Below are positions 45,075-56,214 of a DNA stretch of 64,000 nt, in pieces (within the stretch, counting starts at the first letter, position 1; each line of letters starts with the position of its first letter). The DNA is taken from positions 1 to 64,000 of the forward strand of contig JAEDDN010000005.1 in assembly GCA_016298065.1 (NCBI GenBank). The letters run 5' to 3'. A model generated the notes under the pieces. That model did not search any database. It was given only the letters and a program-made list of their open reading frames with translations, and was not told where the DNA came from. Both the position numbers and the translations under genes were made by a program. Source of the stretch: Oscillospiraceae bacterium. Lineage in GTDB: Bacteria; Bacillota; Clostridia; Oscillospirales; Ruminococcaceae.

Positions 45075-45419
45075 TTATCCCATTTCCTTTAAAATCGAAG
45101 CTATTTGTTTTTTCATCACTTTTGCTATTTGTGTCGATTTTACAAACGGTGTTTTATTTCTTGCCACAAAAATAAAATCGTATCCGCCTTTTAAGTTAAG
45201 CTCCTTTTTCACCTCTAAAAAAGCCGCCCTTATAACACGCCTTGAACGGTTTCTTTTAACGGCGTTGCCTATTTTTTTCGAGGTGGTTATGCCTACTCTG
45301 ACGGTAGTATTATTATTTTTTATAATATACGTTACTATAAGCGGATGAGCCTTGTATTTTCCTTTAAAATATGCCCTCTTAAAATCCTTATTAAGCTTTA
45401 TTGAAGTAATATTTTTCAT
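45075..45419 (-). CDS. rnpA: Ribonuclease P protein component
   Basis: A 114-residue basic protein. The RNR motif is seen as K-R-N-R-S-R-R-V-I-R, and the central cleft strand as G-Y-D-F-I-F-V-A-R. It supports RNase P RNA in 5' maturation of tRNA. It is the second gene of the rpmH transcript. A 94-base gap with a hairpin separates it from rpmH. Confidence 0.95.
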   Translation of the reverse strand: MKNITSIKLNKDFKRAYFKGKYKAHPLIVTYIIKNNNTTVRVGITTSKKIGNAVKRNRSRRVIRAAFLEVKKELNLKGGYDFIFVARNKTPFVKSTQIAKVMKKQIASILKEMG

Positions 45420-45467
45420 TTTTATACCGCCGTTTTTAAACGCATATTACTAAGACCTGCAAAAATA

Positions 45468-45495
45468 ATGACCACAATATTAAAACTGTGGTCAT
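45468..45495 (-). terminator. Hairpin between rpmH and rnpA, possible attenuator
   Basis: The stem atgaccaca / tgtggtcat has a 10-base loop, with a short attattttt on the minus-strand downstream side. It could reduce read-through from rpmH into rnpA and so set the ratio of L34 to RnpA. Confidence 0.5.
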
Positions 45496-45513
45496 ATAAC
45501 TGGTTATTGTGGT

Positions 45514-45648
45514 TTAGTAGGTTAATCTTTTTCTGCCTTTGGCACGTCTTCTTGCCAAAACCTTTCTACCGTTAGAGGTAGACATTCTTTTTCTGAAACC
45601 GTGTTCTTTTTTTCTATGAATTTTCTTTGGTTGATATGTTCTTTTCAT
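45514..45648 (-). CDS. rpmH: 50S ribosomal protein L34
   Basis: A 44-codon gene on the minus strand. It starts M-K-R-T-Y-Q-P-K-K and contains the family pattern [19 protein letters not shown]. An aggataaaagtt site precedes the ATG. It opens the rpmH-rnpA-yidD-yidC-jag transcript and faces away from dnaA, the classic origin arrangement. Confidence 0.96.
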   Translation of the reverse strand: MKRTYQPKKIHRKKEHGFRKRMSTSNGRKVLARRRAKGRKRLTY

Positions 45649-45778
45649 AACTTTTATCCTCCCTTACAAGCATATTTAAAATTTCATCTTACGTTACAAA
45701 ATATTTTTAACAAGACTCTTTTAGTTAAATAAAGCGTATTTTTAGCTTATTTTTAAGATGAAACCACCTGAAATAAAA

Positions 45779-45807
45779 GTATATATCATTAAAATACGGT
45801 TTGTCAA
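45779..45807 (-). promoter_or_regulatory. Promoter of the rpmH operon
   Basis: On the minus strand TTGACA (45807-45802) and TATATA/ATATAC (45785-45779) are 16-17 bases apart, about 130 bases before rpmH. Confidence 0.75.
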
Positions 45808-45903
45808 TACCTAAATAAAAAAATATTATTTCATTTTTAAACAATTTATTTATAGGATTGTTAAAAGCATAGCATTTTTATTAAAAAAATTAACCCTTAA
45901 GCC

Positions 45904-45932
45904 TTGAAAAAAGCAGTATATTTTGTTACAAT
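45904..45932 (+). promoter_or_regulatory. Promoter of dnaA
   Basis: TTGAAA (45904-45909) and TACAAT (45927-45932) are 17 bases apart, leaving a leader of about 90 bases. The rpmH-dnaA gap 45649-46030 is very AT-rich and otherwise shows only the divergent rpmH promoter. I see no consensus TTATCCACA box in it. Confidence 0.8.
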
Positions 45933-46030
45933 ATAAATTAGTAGTATTATGGGGTAATTTTTGTAATCTATGATTATCTTAACTCGATATTTCTAATAAA
46001 TTTATTTTATTTTAAAGGAGGATTTTTTGC

Positions 46031-47434
46031 GTGGATTCTTTTTCCCAAGTATTAAATCTTGTAAAAGAAAATTGCAAAGAAAATATAAGCGACGTTGCTT
46101 ACGATTGCTGGATAAAACCTATTGAGCCGCTTGATTTAATTGATGATAACGCTTTTATATATGTTTCGGCTCCGTTTCATAAAAATTTACTTGAAAAACA
46201 GTATCTCACAAAATTACAGGAAAGCTTTAAAAAGGTTTTGGGCTTTGATGTAAATATTATAATCCAAACCGAAGAGGATATCAAAAAGGAATTAGACGAC
46301 GTTCCTTTATTCGAGGCAGTTCACAAGCTTGTATCTCTCGACGACGAAGAGATAGAAAATTATAAAAACCAACACTCACAAAAGCAAGATGAAATAGAAA
46401 AAACCTTTACAGACGCTACATACGACTATACCTTTGATACTTTTATTGTGGGAAGCTCTAATAACTTTGCTTATGCGGCCTGTAAAGCGGTTGCCTCTCA
46501 AAACGGTTCGGGCTCATACAATCCGCTTTTTATTCACGGACCGTCAGGACTTGGCAAAACTCACCTTTTGTGTGCTATAAAGCACGAGTTTTTAAAGAAT
46601 AATCCTACAAAAAACGCAGTTTATGTTAACAGCGAAACCTTCACAAACGAGCTTATAACTGCGCTTAGAAATCAGACTATTCAGGATTTCAGAAACAAGT
46701 ATAGAAAAGCAGACATTTTACTTATAGACGATATTCAGTTTGTTGCAGGTAAGGAAAGTACCCAAGAGGAATTTTTCCACACCTTTAATGAACTTCATCA
46801 GGTAGGCAAGCAGATTGTCTTGACCTCGGACAGACCTCCAAAGGATATTAAAACTTTAGAGGACAGGCTTAAAACTCGCTTTGAATGGGGACTTTTAACC
46901 GACATTTCTCAACCTGATTTTGAAACGAGAATTGCTATAATAAAAAGAAAAGCCGAGCTTTTAAATATAAACATTCCCGACTACGTCGCACAGTTTATAG
47001 CTCACAGATTAAAAAGCAATATCCGTCAGCTTGAGGGCGCAGTTAAAAAGATAAAGGCTTATAAATACCTCGCAGGCTCAAATCCTTCGATAAGCGTTGC
47101 TCAAACGGTTATCAAGGAAATCTTAACCGATAATCAGCCTACCTCGGTAACGGTAAATAAAATCATTGAAGAGGTTGCGGAAACCTACGGCGTAACGCCT
47201 GAGGATATACGTTCAAGAAAGAGATCGTCAGGCATTTCTATGGCAAGACAGGTTGCAATTTACGTTGTAAGAGAGGTAACTCAAATGTCACAAAGCTCTA
47301 TCGGCGAGGAATTTGGCGGCAAAGACCACGCAACGATAGTTTACTCTCTGCAAAAGGTAGAAAAGCTTTTACAGACCGATTCTCATACAAAAGCAGTAGT
47401 AGACGACATTATAAAAAATGTAAGGGATAAGTAA
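46031..47434 (+). CDS. dnaA: Chromosomal replication initiator DnaA
   Basis: A 467-residue initiator. Domain I (1-85) has the conserved Trp in D-C-W-I-K-P. Domain III has Walker A G-P-S-G-L-G-K-T-H and Walker B I-L-L-I-D-D-I-Q-F. Domain IV holds the DNA-binding helix-turn-helix, where the signature reads G-G-K-D-H-A-T-I-V. The usual form is G-G-R-D-H-T-T, so the first Thr that contacts the box is Ala here. The GTG start at 46031 has a strong aaaggagg site. It is the first gene of the plus-strand replication set. Confidence 0.97.
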   Translation: MDSFSQVLNLVKENCKENISDVAYDCWIKPIEPLDLIDDNAFIYVSAPFHKNLLEKQYLTKLQESFKKVLGFDVNIIIQTEEDIKKELDDVPLFEAVHKLVSLDDEEIENYKNQHSQKQDEIEKTFTDATYDYTFDTFIVGSSNNFAYAACKAVASQNGSGSYNPLFIHGPSGLGKTHLLCAIKHEFLKNNPTKNAVYVNSETFTNELITALRNQTIQDFRNKYRKADILLIDDIQFVAGKESTQEEFFHTFNELHQVGKQIVLTSDRPPKDIKTLEDRLKTRFEWGLLTDISQPDFETRIAIIKRKAELLNINIPDYVAQFIAHRLKSNIRQLEGAVKKIKAYKYLAGSNPSISVAQTVIKEILTDNQPTSVTVNKIIEEVAETYGVTPEDIRSRKRSSGISMARQVAIYVVREVTQMSQSSIGEEFGGKDHATIVYSLQKVEKLLQTDSHTKAVVDDIIKNVRDK

Positions 47435-47783
47435 TTAACACTTTAAACTGTTTAAAAAAGTTTATAATTTGTTGTAAATTATTTTAATGTAATTTTTAGC
47501 TTTGTTTTTAACTTTTATTTAACATTAAACAATTTGTTTTTAACAAGATTACACAATTAAAAATTTTTTTAAATTTTATAAACAAATTTTACTCACTTAA
47601 TTTACAGTTAAAAAACACCTTTAACGTTCGTAGTTTATTTTATATTTAATTGGTTTTAACAAATTAAACATCCCCTATTACTATTACTAAATTTATTTAT
47701 ATATTATATTATATATTTATATATTATATATTTTTAAGCCGAAAAAAGTTTTCGGCAAACTTTAAGAAAAACGGTGATATTTT
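47435..47783. other. Chromosomal origin oriC with DnaA-trio and A/T unwinding region
   Basis: This 349-base gap is extremely AT-rich. CTATTACTATTACTAAATTTA (21 bases from 47675) is a run of CTA/TTA triplets preceded by tcccc, the C-rich cluster plus DnaA-trio pattern of the Bacillus basal unwinding region. A tract of almost pure A and T follows to 47737. Upstream are relaxed 9-mers TTTTTAACT (47505), TATTTAACA (47516), TTTTTAACA (47537), inverted AGTTAAAAA (47606) and GTTTTAACA (47653), which could be lineage-specific DnaA boxes. Gene directions switch around this region. Confidence 0.75.
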
Positions 47784-48899
47784 ATGAAATTTTCCTGCGA
47801 CAACAATTTACTTTGCGAAGCTATTACAAACGTATCGCTTGCAGTTTCTTCAAAATCAACCATACCTTCATTAGAGGGTATTTTACTCGAATGCTCAAAC
47901 AACACCTTAACCCTTACCGGCTACAATATGGAGTTGGGTATCATAAAGAGTATTCCCGTTAATTCAAGCAAAGACGGCAAAATAATATTAAATGCCGCAC
48001 TTTTATCAAACATAGTAAGCAAAATGCCTTCGGGAATTATAAGCTTTTCGAGCGATGATAAGCTTTTAACGGTTATCCGCTGTAATGATGCAGAGTTTAC
48101 AATACTCGGTATGAACAGCGACGATTATCCCGAAATACCTCAGATAAGCGAGGATAAAAAGTTTACTATTTCGTGCGATAATTTTAAAAGCTTTATTTCT
48201 CAAACGCTTTTTGCCGTTGCCCAGCTTGATACAATACCCGTTTATACAGGTACGCTTTTTGATATTGAAAACAAGGTTTTAAACGTAGTTTCGGTTGACG
48301 GATATCGTCTTGCTATGAGAAAAGAAGCGGTAGATATTGACGAAAATATGAGATTTGTTGTTCCGGGAAAAACCTTAAACGAAATTCAAAAGCTGTTAGC
48401 TAAATTTAACGACGAGGAAGATAACCAGATAAGCATAAAAGCCTCAAATAAACACATTATTTTTGAGGTTTACGGCTACAGCATTATTTCACGCTTACTT
48501 GAAGGTGAATTTTTAGATTACAAAACCGCAATTCCAAAGGAATGCACCACAAAAATAACGGTAAACACAAAGGATTTTATAAATTCCATCAACAGAGCCT
48601 CGATAATTATAAACGACAGAGCAAAAAGCCCTATAAAATGTGAATTTAAAAGCGAGCTTGCAAAGCTTAAATGCGAAACCTCTTTAGGTAAGGTTCAGGA
48701 CGAATTTAAAGTTTCACTTGACGGAGCAGATGTGCTCATAGGCTTTAACAATAAATATATGCTCGACGCACTTAAAGCAAGCGAAAGCGACAAGGTTGTT
48801 TTGGAATTAAACGGTCCTCTTTCTCCTATGAAGGTTTTACCGCTTGAGAGCGACAGCTTTTTATTCTTAGTATTACCTGTTAGATTAAAGGATAACTGA
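47784..48899 (+). CDS. dnaN: DNA polymerase III beta sliding clamp
   Basis: A 371-residue clamp with three repeated domains. It starts M-K-F-S-C-D and ends with the conserved P-V-R hydrophobic terminus (L-P-V-R-L-K). The internal I-P-V-Y-T-G-T-L-F-D, V-S-V-D-G-Y-R-L-A and N-x-K-Y-M-L-D-A-L motifs are typical. It tethers the polymerase to DNA. Its stop is one base before the yaaA start, so the two genes are probably coupled. Confidence 0.97.
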   Translation: MKFSCDNNLLCEAITNVSLAVSSKSTIPSLEGILLECSNNTLTLTGYNMELGIIKSIPVNSSKDGKIILNAALLSNIVSKMPSGIISFSSDDKLLTVIRCNDAEFTILGMNSDDYPEIPQISEDKKFTISCDNFKSFISQTLFAVAQLDTIPVYTGTLFDIENKVLNVVSVDGYRLAMRKEAVDIDENMRFVVPGKTLNEIQKLLAKFNDEEDNQISIKASNKHIIFEVYGYSIISRLLEGEFLDYKTAIPKECTTKITVNTKDFINSINRASIIINDRAKSPIKCEFKSELAKLKCETSLGKVQDEFKVSLDGADVLIGFNNKYMLDALKASESDKVVLELNGPLSPMKVLPLESDSFLFLVLPVRLKDN

Positions 48900-48900
48900 T

Positions 48901-49119
48901 ATGCAGACAAATGAAATTAAGATAAAAACAGAGTTTATTAAGCTCGACCAGTTTTTAAAATTTTCGGGACTTGCCGAAACAGGCGGACATTCTAAGGAAA
49001 TTATTGCCGAGGGAATAGTTTGTGTAAACGGCGAGGTTTGTCTTGCCAGAGGAAAAAAGCTTTATAACGGCGATATAGTTGAAGTTGAAAATTACAGATT
49101 TAAGGTTATAAAGGAATAG
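48901..49119 (+). CDS. yaaA: S4-domain RNA-binding protein YaaA/RlbA
   Basis: A 72-residue protein made of one S4-like domain: I-K-L-D-Q-F-L-K-F-S-G near 18-28 and I-V-C-V-N-G-E near 43-49. It lies between dnaN and recF, its standard site in Firmicutes, where it is thought to bind ribosomal RNA. Confidence 0.9.
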   Translation: MQTNEIKIKTEFIKLDQFLKFSGLAETGGHSKEIIAEGIVCVNGEVCLARGKKLYNGDIVEVENYRFKVIKE

Positions 49120-49147
49120 TTTTTTAAAGCGGTAATAAGGTGGCAGT

Positions 49148-50269
49148 ATGATAATAAAAAAACTTAAACTTAAAAATTATCGCAATATTTCTAAAATAAC
49201 CCTATCGCCCTGTGAAAACGTAAATATAATTTACGGCGATAACGCACAGGGAAAAACCAACATTATAGAGGCTATATGGCTTTTTACCGGAAATACAAGC
49301 TTTAGGTCCGCCAATGTTTCGGAGCTAATCGAATTTGAAAAGGATTTTTCTGAAATAAGCCTTGATTTTGAGGATAAACAAAGACCTCAAAATGCAAAAA
49401 TAAAGCTTTATTCCAAAAAAGATATATTTTTAAATAACGTAAAGCTTAAAAAATCAAGCGAGCTTGCAGGTAACTTTTGCTCTGTAATATTTTCGCCGGA
49501 CGATTTGGAGCTTATTAAGGGAAGCCCTAAAAACCGCAGGCGGTTTTTAGATATGTCAATATCTCAGATAAAGCCTCAATATATAAACTATCTTGAACAG
49601 TATGAAAAGGTTTTAGAGCAAAGAAATGCGCTTTTAAAGGATATGTTAAGGTTTCCTGATTTAAGAGATACCATTTATGTTTGGGATTTACAGCTTGCAA
49701 AGTTAGGTACGGTAATTTCAATATACCGCAAGGATTATGTAAAAAAGCTCGGTAAAATCGCAGAAAATATTTATTTAAAGCTTTCTTCAAATACCGAAAA
49801 ATTTAAAATAGACTATATTTCCTCTGTTTTTGAAAATTTAGATGACCTTAAAGTTTACGGCAAAGAGGAAGTAGATTTTTATTTTAATAAGTTAAATAGC
49901 TCTTTAGAGCTTGATATAAAAAGAGGTTATACCTCCTTTGGTATACACCGAGATGATTTAGATGTTTTTATAAACGGCATTTCGGCTAAAAGCTACGGCT
50001 CTCAGGGTCAGCAAAGAAGCTGTGTACTAACCTTAAAGCTTGCCGAAGCGGATTTAATAAAAGCTATTATCGGCGAAAGCCCTATAATACTTTTAGACGA
50101 CGTTATGAGCGAGCTTGATATAAAAAGACAAAACTATATTTTAAATCACGTTAAAAAAAGACAGGTGTTTATAACCTGTTGTGATATATCAAATACTGTC
50201 AATTTAAAAGAGGGTAAAATCTTTAAAATAAAAGACGGCAGCATAATAAGCGAGGAAACGATAAGTTAA
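49148..50269 (+). CDS. recF: DNA replication and repair protein RecF
   Basis: A 373-residue SMC-like ATPase with Walker A I-Y-G-D-N-A-Q-G-K-T-N near 29-39, a signature-like S-Q-G-Q-Q-R-S near 290, and Walker B I-I-L-L-D-D-V. It loads RecA at gaps together with RecO and RecR. Its stop directly abuts the remB start (TAAATG), indicating translational coupling. Confidence 0.96.
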   Translation: MIIKKLKLKNYRNISKITLSPCENVNIIYGDNAQGKTNIIEAIWLFTGNTSFRSANVSELIEFEKDFSEISLDFEDKQRPQNAKIKLYSKKDIFLNNVKLKKSSELAGNFCSVIFSPDDLELIKGSPKNRRRFLDMSISQIKPQYINYLEQYEKVLEQRNALLKDMLRFPDLRDTIYVWDLQLAKLGTVISIYRKDYVKKLGKIAENIYLKLSSNTEKFKIDYISSVFENLDDLKVYGKEEVDFYFNKLNSSLELDIKRGYTSFGIHRDDLDVFINGISAKSYGSQGQQRSCVLTLKLAEADLIKAIIGESPIILLDDVMSELDIKRQNYILNHVKKRQVFITCCDISNTVNLKEGKIFKIKDGSIISEETIS

Positions 50270-50551
50270 ATGTATTTATATCTCGGAAAAGACACTGTTT
50301 TACAGGCAAAGGATATTATAGGGATATTTGACCTTGAAAAATCCACTGTCTCAAATCATACAAAAAGCTTTTTATCAAAGGCGACAAAGGCTGATATAGT
50401 AGAAAATGTTTCTTACGATATGCCAAAATCGTTTATTGTCTTTGACACCGATAATAAACGCAAAATAAGGCATAAAAACCACAGGGTATATATTTCTCCC
50501 ATATCAACTCAAACGCTTTTAAAAAGGTTAAAAAACGAGGTTAATATATAA
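50270..50551 (+). CDS. remB: DUF370 regulator RemB (YaaB)
   Basis: A 93-residue DUF370 protein (Y-L-Y-L-G-K-D-T-V-L, I-I-G-I-F-D-L-E, Y-I-S-P-I-S-T-Q-T-L-L-K-R). RemA and RemB of Bacillus affect extracellular matrix gene expression. Its place between recF and gyrB matches yaaB. The region after it has a good ribosome site for gyrB but no terminator, so the whole set may be one transcript. Confidence 0.88.
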   Translation: MYLYLGKDTVLQAKDIIGIFDLEKSTVSNHTKSFLSKATKADIVENVSYDMPKSFIVFDTDNKRKIRHKNHRVYISPISTQTLLKRLKNEVNI

Positions 50552-50584
50552 GATACGCCGTTTTATTACGGTTTGGCGCATTAG

Positions 50585-52534
<1,950 letters not shown>

Positions 52535-52549
52535 CCGAAAGGAAATAAA

Positions 52550-53224
52550 ATGGAATTAAATAACGAAAATAAGCCTCAAAACGAGGATATTAACCTATCA
52601 CCCGAAGAGGAGTTAAAAAATGTGAGCCAAGGCGTTGTGGGCGATTCCTTTTCAGAGATAGGCGATATTCCGGCGACAGAGGACGAAGACTTAAAAAACC
52701 GTTTTGATGCTGCCGACGGTATTGAGGTAGAATATGCCTTTAATGGCGAACAGGTAAAGAAAGCGCTTAAAATTTTCCAAAAGCATACCCTTTATAAAAA
52801 ATATTTAATTTACACCTTGCTTTTGGCGCTAATGCTTATACTTTACGTTTACAGACTTGCCACAAACTACTCAAAAGCAAACTTATTTATGGCTATACTT
52901 TGCGTTATAGTAATTTTATTTGTTTGGTATGTGCCCTTAACTCATATAAGACAAATCGCAAAGGGAGTAGAGGCGTCTGGGCTTTCGGATACCTTTAAGA
53001 TAACCTTTTATGACGAGGGTATTAAGCTCGGTGAGGGCGAAAGCAGTACGGTATTTATGTATGAAACCGAGCCGCTTAAAGCGTGGGAAACAGACGATAT
53101 GTTTGTAATAGGCTACGCAAAGGAAAGAGTTTTTGCAATACCTAAAAGCTATTGTGAAGATAATACCGAAAAAATATCCTTGATTTTGCAAAACGGACTA
53201 AAGGAAAAATATAAAAGACTGTAA
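52550..53224 (+). CDS. YcxB-like membrane protein between gyrB and gyrA
   Basis: A 224-residue protein with an acidic N-terminal 65 residues, two close membrane segments (about 83-125) and a C-terminal domain with F-Y-D-E-G-I-K and F-A-I-P-K-S-Y-C, the pattern of the YcxB-like family (unknown function). It starts 15 bases after gyrB and ends 32 bases before gyrA, so it is embedded in the gyrase transcript. In most Firmicutes gyrB and gyrA are adjacent, and I see no known link to supercoiling. Confidence 0.72.
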   Translation: MELNNENKPQNEDINLSPEEELKNVSQGVVGDSFSEIGDIPATEDEDLKNRFDAADGIEVEYAFNGEQVKKALKIFQKHTLYKKYLIYTLLLALMLILYVYRLATNYSKANLFMAILCVIVILFVWYVPLTHIRQIAKGVEASGLSDTFKITFYDEGIKLGEGESSTVFMYETEPLKAWETDDMFVIGYAKERVFAIPKSYCEDNTEKISLILQNGLKEKYKRL

Positions 53225-53256
53225 AAACGGTTTATATTTAATTGAGGTGAATTAAA

Positions 53257-55818
53257 TTGTATAACATAGAAAGCACAAATCTTATAAACAGAGATATAGA
53301 AAAAGAAATGAGAAAATCGTTTCTCGATTACTCTATGTCGGTTATCGTAAGCCGTGCGCTTCCCGATGTGCGTGACGGACTAAAGCCTGTTCACAGAAGA
53401 ATACTTTATACAATGCACGAGGCAGGACTTACTGCCGATAAAAAATACTTAAAGTGTGCCGCTACCGTCGGTGACGTTTTGGGTAAATACCACCCTCACG
53501 GCGACGCTTCGGTTTATGATGCGCTTGTTCGTTTGGCACAGGATTTCTCGCTTAGATATCCGCTGGTTGACGGTCAGGGTAACTTCGGTAGTATCGACGG
53601 AGACCCCCCGGCTGCTTACCGTTATACCGAGTCGAGAATGAGTAAGATTTCTCAGGAGCTTCTCACCGATATAGACAAAGAAACAGTTGACTTTATGTCA
53701 AACTACGACGACCGTTTACAAGAGCCTACCGTTTTGCCTTCACGTTTTCCAAACCTTTTGGTAAACGGCTCAACAGGTATTGCCGTAGGTATGGCTACAA
53801 ATATACCGCCGCATAACTTAACCGAGGTTATCGACGCCGTAAACTTTGTTATAGATAATCCCGACGCAGAGCTTGCGGACATTATGGACTACATAAAAGG
53901 TCCCGACTTCCCCACAGGCGGTATTATAATGGGCTATGCAGGTATAAGAGCTGCGTATGCTACAGGTCGTGGCAAGGTAACCTTGCGAGGCAGAGCCGAA
54001 ATAGAGGAACAGAAAAACGGCAGATTTAAAATAATCATCAGCGAAATACCGTATATGGTCAATAAAGCAAGACTTATCCAGTCGATAGCTCAGCTTGCAA
54101 AGGATAAGAGAATTGACGGTATTTCCGATTTAAACGACGAGTCGGATAAGGTTGGAATGAGAATAGTTATCGACCTAAAGCGTGACGCTAATCCGCAGGT
54201 TGTGTTAAATCAGCTTTACCGCTACAGTCAGCTTCAGGATACTGTCGGCATTATACTTTTGGCTCTTCACGACGGCCAGCCTAAGATAATGTCGCTTAGG
54301 GAAATATTAGACCACTATATTGACTTCCAGTGTGAAGTAATTGAGAGAAGAACAAGGTTTGAGCTTAAAAAAGCAAAAGACAGAGCGCATATCTTAGAGG
54401 GCTTAAAAATTGCGCTTGATTATATAGACGAGGTAATTTCCATTATACGTGCGTCAGCCGACCAGCCGAGCGCAAAGGTGGCACTTATCGAGCGTTTCGG
54501 CTTAAGCGAAGCACAAGCCTCTGCTATAGTTGCTATGCGTTTAGGACAGCTTTCAGGTCTTGAAAGACACAAGATAGAGGACGAGTTAAACGCTTTGCAC
54601 GAAAAGATAAAAGAGCTCGAAGCAATTTTAGGCGACCATCAGCTTGTGCTCGACATAATAAAGAAAGAATTAACCGAGCTTAAAAACCGTTACGGCGACG
54701 AAAGAAGAACCGCTATAGAAATGGTAAGCGGCGAGGTTGATATTGAGGACCTTATTCCTGAAGAAGAATGTGCCGTAACGCTTACACACTTCGGTTACGT
54801 TAAGCGTATGCCTGTTGACGTTTATAAGACTCAAAAACGTGGCGGACGTGGCGTTTCGGGTATGACTCAGCGTGAAGAGGACTTTGTAGAGGAGCTATTT
54901 ATAAGCTCAACTCACGATTATGTGCTGTTTATCACCAACAGAGGCAGAATGCATAGGTTAAAATGCTATCAAATCCCCGAGGGCAGCAGAACCTCAAAGG
55001 GCACCAATGTTGTAAACCTATTGCAGCTTGAGCCTGACGAAAAGATAGCATATATGATAAACGTACACGACTTTGACCCCGACAAGTATCTTGTTATGGT
55101 TACCAGAAAAGGTCTTATAAAGCGTACAAAGCTTGAAGCTTACAAGAATATAAGAAGAAGCGGTCTTATCGCCATAGGACTTAATGAGGACGACGAGCTT
55201 GCTTTTGCTAAGCTCACAAACGGCTCTCACGAGCTTCTTATCGCTACACACAACGGTATGAGCATTCGCATTAACGAAAATGACGCTCGTCCGCTTTCGA
55301 GAACTGCAAGAGGAGTTAGAGCGATTAAGCTTCGTGGCGACGACTACATTGTAGGACTTGCAAGACTTAGAGAAAATGCAACCGTTATGACCGTTACCGA
55401 TAAGGGTCAGGGCAGAAGAACGGCTATTGAGGATTATCGCTTGCAGTCAAGAGGCGGTTTCGGTAAGATTAACTATAAGGTAAACGACATAAAGGGCTAC
55501 GTTGCAGGAATTAAGGTTGTTGACGATACCGACGACTTAATGCTTATAGCAGATGACGGCATTATTATCCGTATCAGAGTAAGCGACGTAAACGTTATGT
55601 CAAGATACGCTTCGGGTGTTAGAGTTATGAGACTTGTAGAGGATTCAAAGGTTGTGTCCTTTGCAAGAGCAGAGCACGACGATACTAAGGAAATCGAGCA
55701 GGTAGAACAGGCTACAGAGGACGTAGACGAAAACGAAATAAAGAAACTTCAAGAGCTTGAAAAAGAGCTTGACGCTAAGTCCGAGCAGGCTGACGATGAG
55801 GAAGAAACCGAAGAATAA
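53257..55818 (+). CDS. gyrA: DNA gyrase subunit A
   Basis: An 853-residue breakage-reunion subunit. The active-site tyrosine is in A-A-Y-R-Y-T-E, and the six-bladed C-terminal DNA-wrapping domain carries the GyrA-box-like Q-K-R-G-G-R-G. The quinolone region reads [10 protein letters not shown], so the position of E. coli Ser83 is Ala while Asp87 is kept. The tail after about residue 810 is acidic. Translation starts at TTG 53257 behind gaggtga. Confidence 0.96.
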   Translation: MYNIESTNLINRDIEKEMRKSFLDYSMSVIVSRALPDVRDGLKPVHRRILYTMHEAGLTADKKYLKCAATVGDVLGKYHPHGDASVYDALVRLAQDFSLRYPLVDGQGNFGSIDGDPPAAYRYTESRMSKISQELLTDIDKETVDFMSNYDDRLQEPTVLPSRFPNLLVNGSTGIAVGMATNIPPHNLTEVIDAVNFVIDNPDAELADIMDYIKGPDFPTGGIIMGYAGIRAAYATGRGKVTLRGRAEIEEQKNGRFKIIISEIPYMVNKARLIQSIAQLAKDKRIDGISDLNDESDKVGMRIVIDLKRDANPQVVLNQLYRYSQLQDTVGIILLALHDGQPKIMSLREILDHYIDFQCEVIERRTRFELKKAKDRAHILEGLKIALDYIDEVISIIRASADQPSAKVALIERFGLSEAQASAIVAMRLGQLSGLERHKIEDELNALHEKIKELEAILGDHQLVLDIIKKELTELKNRYGDERRTAIEMVSGEVDIEDLIPEEECAVTLTHFGYVKRMPVDVYKTQKRGGRGVSGMTQREEDFVEELFISSTHDYVLFITNRGRMHRLKCYQIPEGSRTSKGTNVVNLLQLEPDEKIAYMINVHDFDPDKYLVMVTRKGLIKRTKLEAYKNIRRSGLIAIGLNEDDELAFAKLTNGSHELLIATHNGMSIRINENDARPLSRTARGVRAIKLRGDDYIVGLARLRENATVMTVTDKGQGRRTAIEDYRLQSRGGFGKINYKVNDIKGYVAGIKVVDDTDDLMLIADDGIIIRIRVSDVNVMSRYASGVRVMRLVEDSKVVSFARAEHDDTKEIEQVEQATEDVDENEIKKLQELEKELDAKSEQADDEEETEE

Positions 55819-55832
55819 GTAAAAAAATAAGT

Positions 55833-55866
55833 AAAAGACCGAAGTTTTACAGCTTCGGTCTTTTTT
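55833..55866 (+). terminator. Terminator of the gyrase transcript
   Basis: The stem aaaagaccgaag / cttcggtctttt has an 8-base loop and is followed by a T run. Confidence 0.88.
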
Positions 55867-55975
55867 GTGTTTTACACCACTTGTAATATAAAATATAGGT
55901 GAGGTTTTAAAACCATACACCACCTAAAAGGTAAAAACAAAGGTGGTTTTTAAAGGAACACACCACTTGCCCTCG

Positions 55976-56105
55976 CTGTCATTTAAGAGCGTAGCGAAGA
56001 ATCTTAGGCTCCTTTGTGTAAAGGGAGCTGTCAGCGTAGCTGACTGAGGGATTGTTAAAGTGCGCTCAAGTTAAGTTTTACTAAGGGATTGTTTTTTAAC
56101 TTTCC
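55976..56105. repeat. Truncated copy of the MITE-like family
   Basis: It begins ctgtcatttaagagcgtagc, close to the left terminal repeat, continues through the aagaatcttaggc and agctgtcagcg...gctgactgagggattg arms, and then fades. The rest of the gap 55819-56214 holds short acaccac repeats (55873-55970) and an inverted repeat at 56168-56197, but no gene. Confidence 0.7.
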
Positions 56106-56167
56106 CGCTTACCTTAAAAAACACCCAAAAAACAGGAATATATTACCTACCCTTTTGCATATACATT

Positions 56168-56197
56168 TATATAGTGGCAACTTTTTTGCACTATATA
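56168..56197 (+). promoter_or_regulatory. Inverted repeat upstream of the TasA-like gene
   Basis: tatatagt pairs with actatata, with an inner gcaa/ttgc step across a one-base bulge and a short T-rich loop. It lies 17 bases before the start codon and overlaps the likely leader or promoter; an operator or RNA hairpin is possible. Confidence 0.45.
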
Positions 56198-56214
56198 TTA
56201 AAAGGAAGGGTAGT

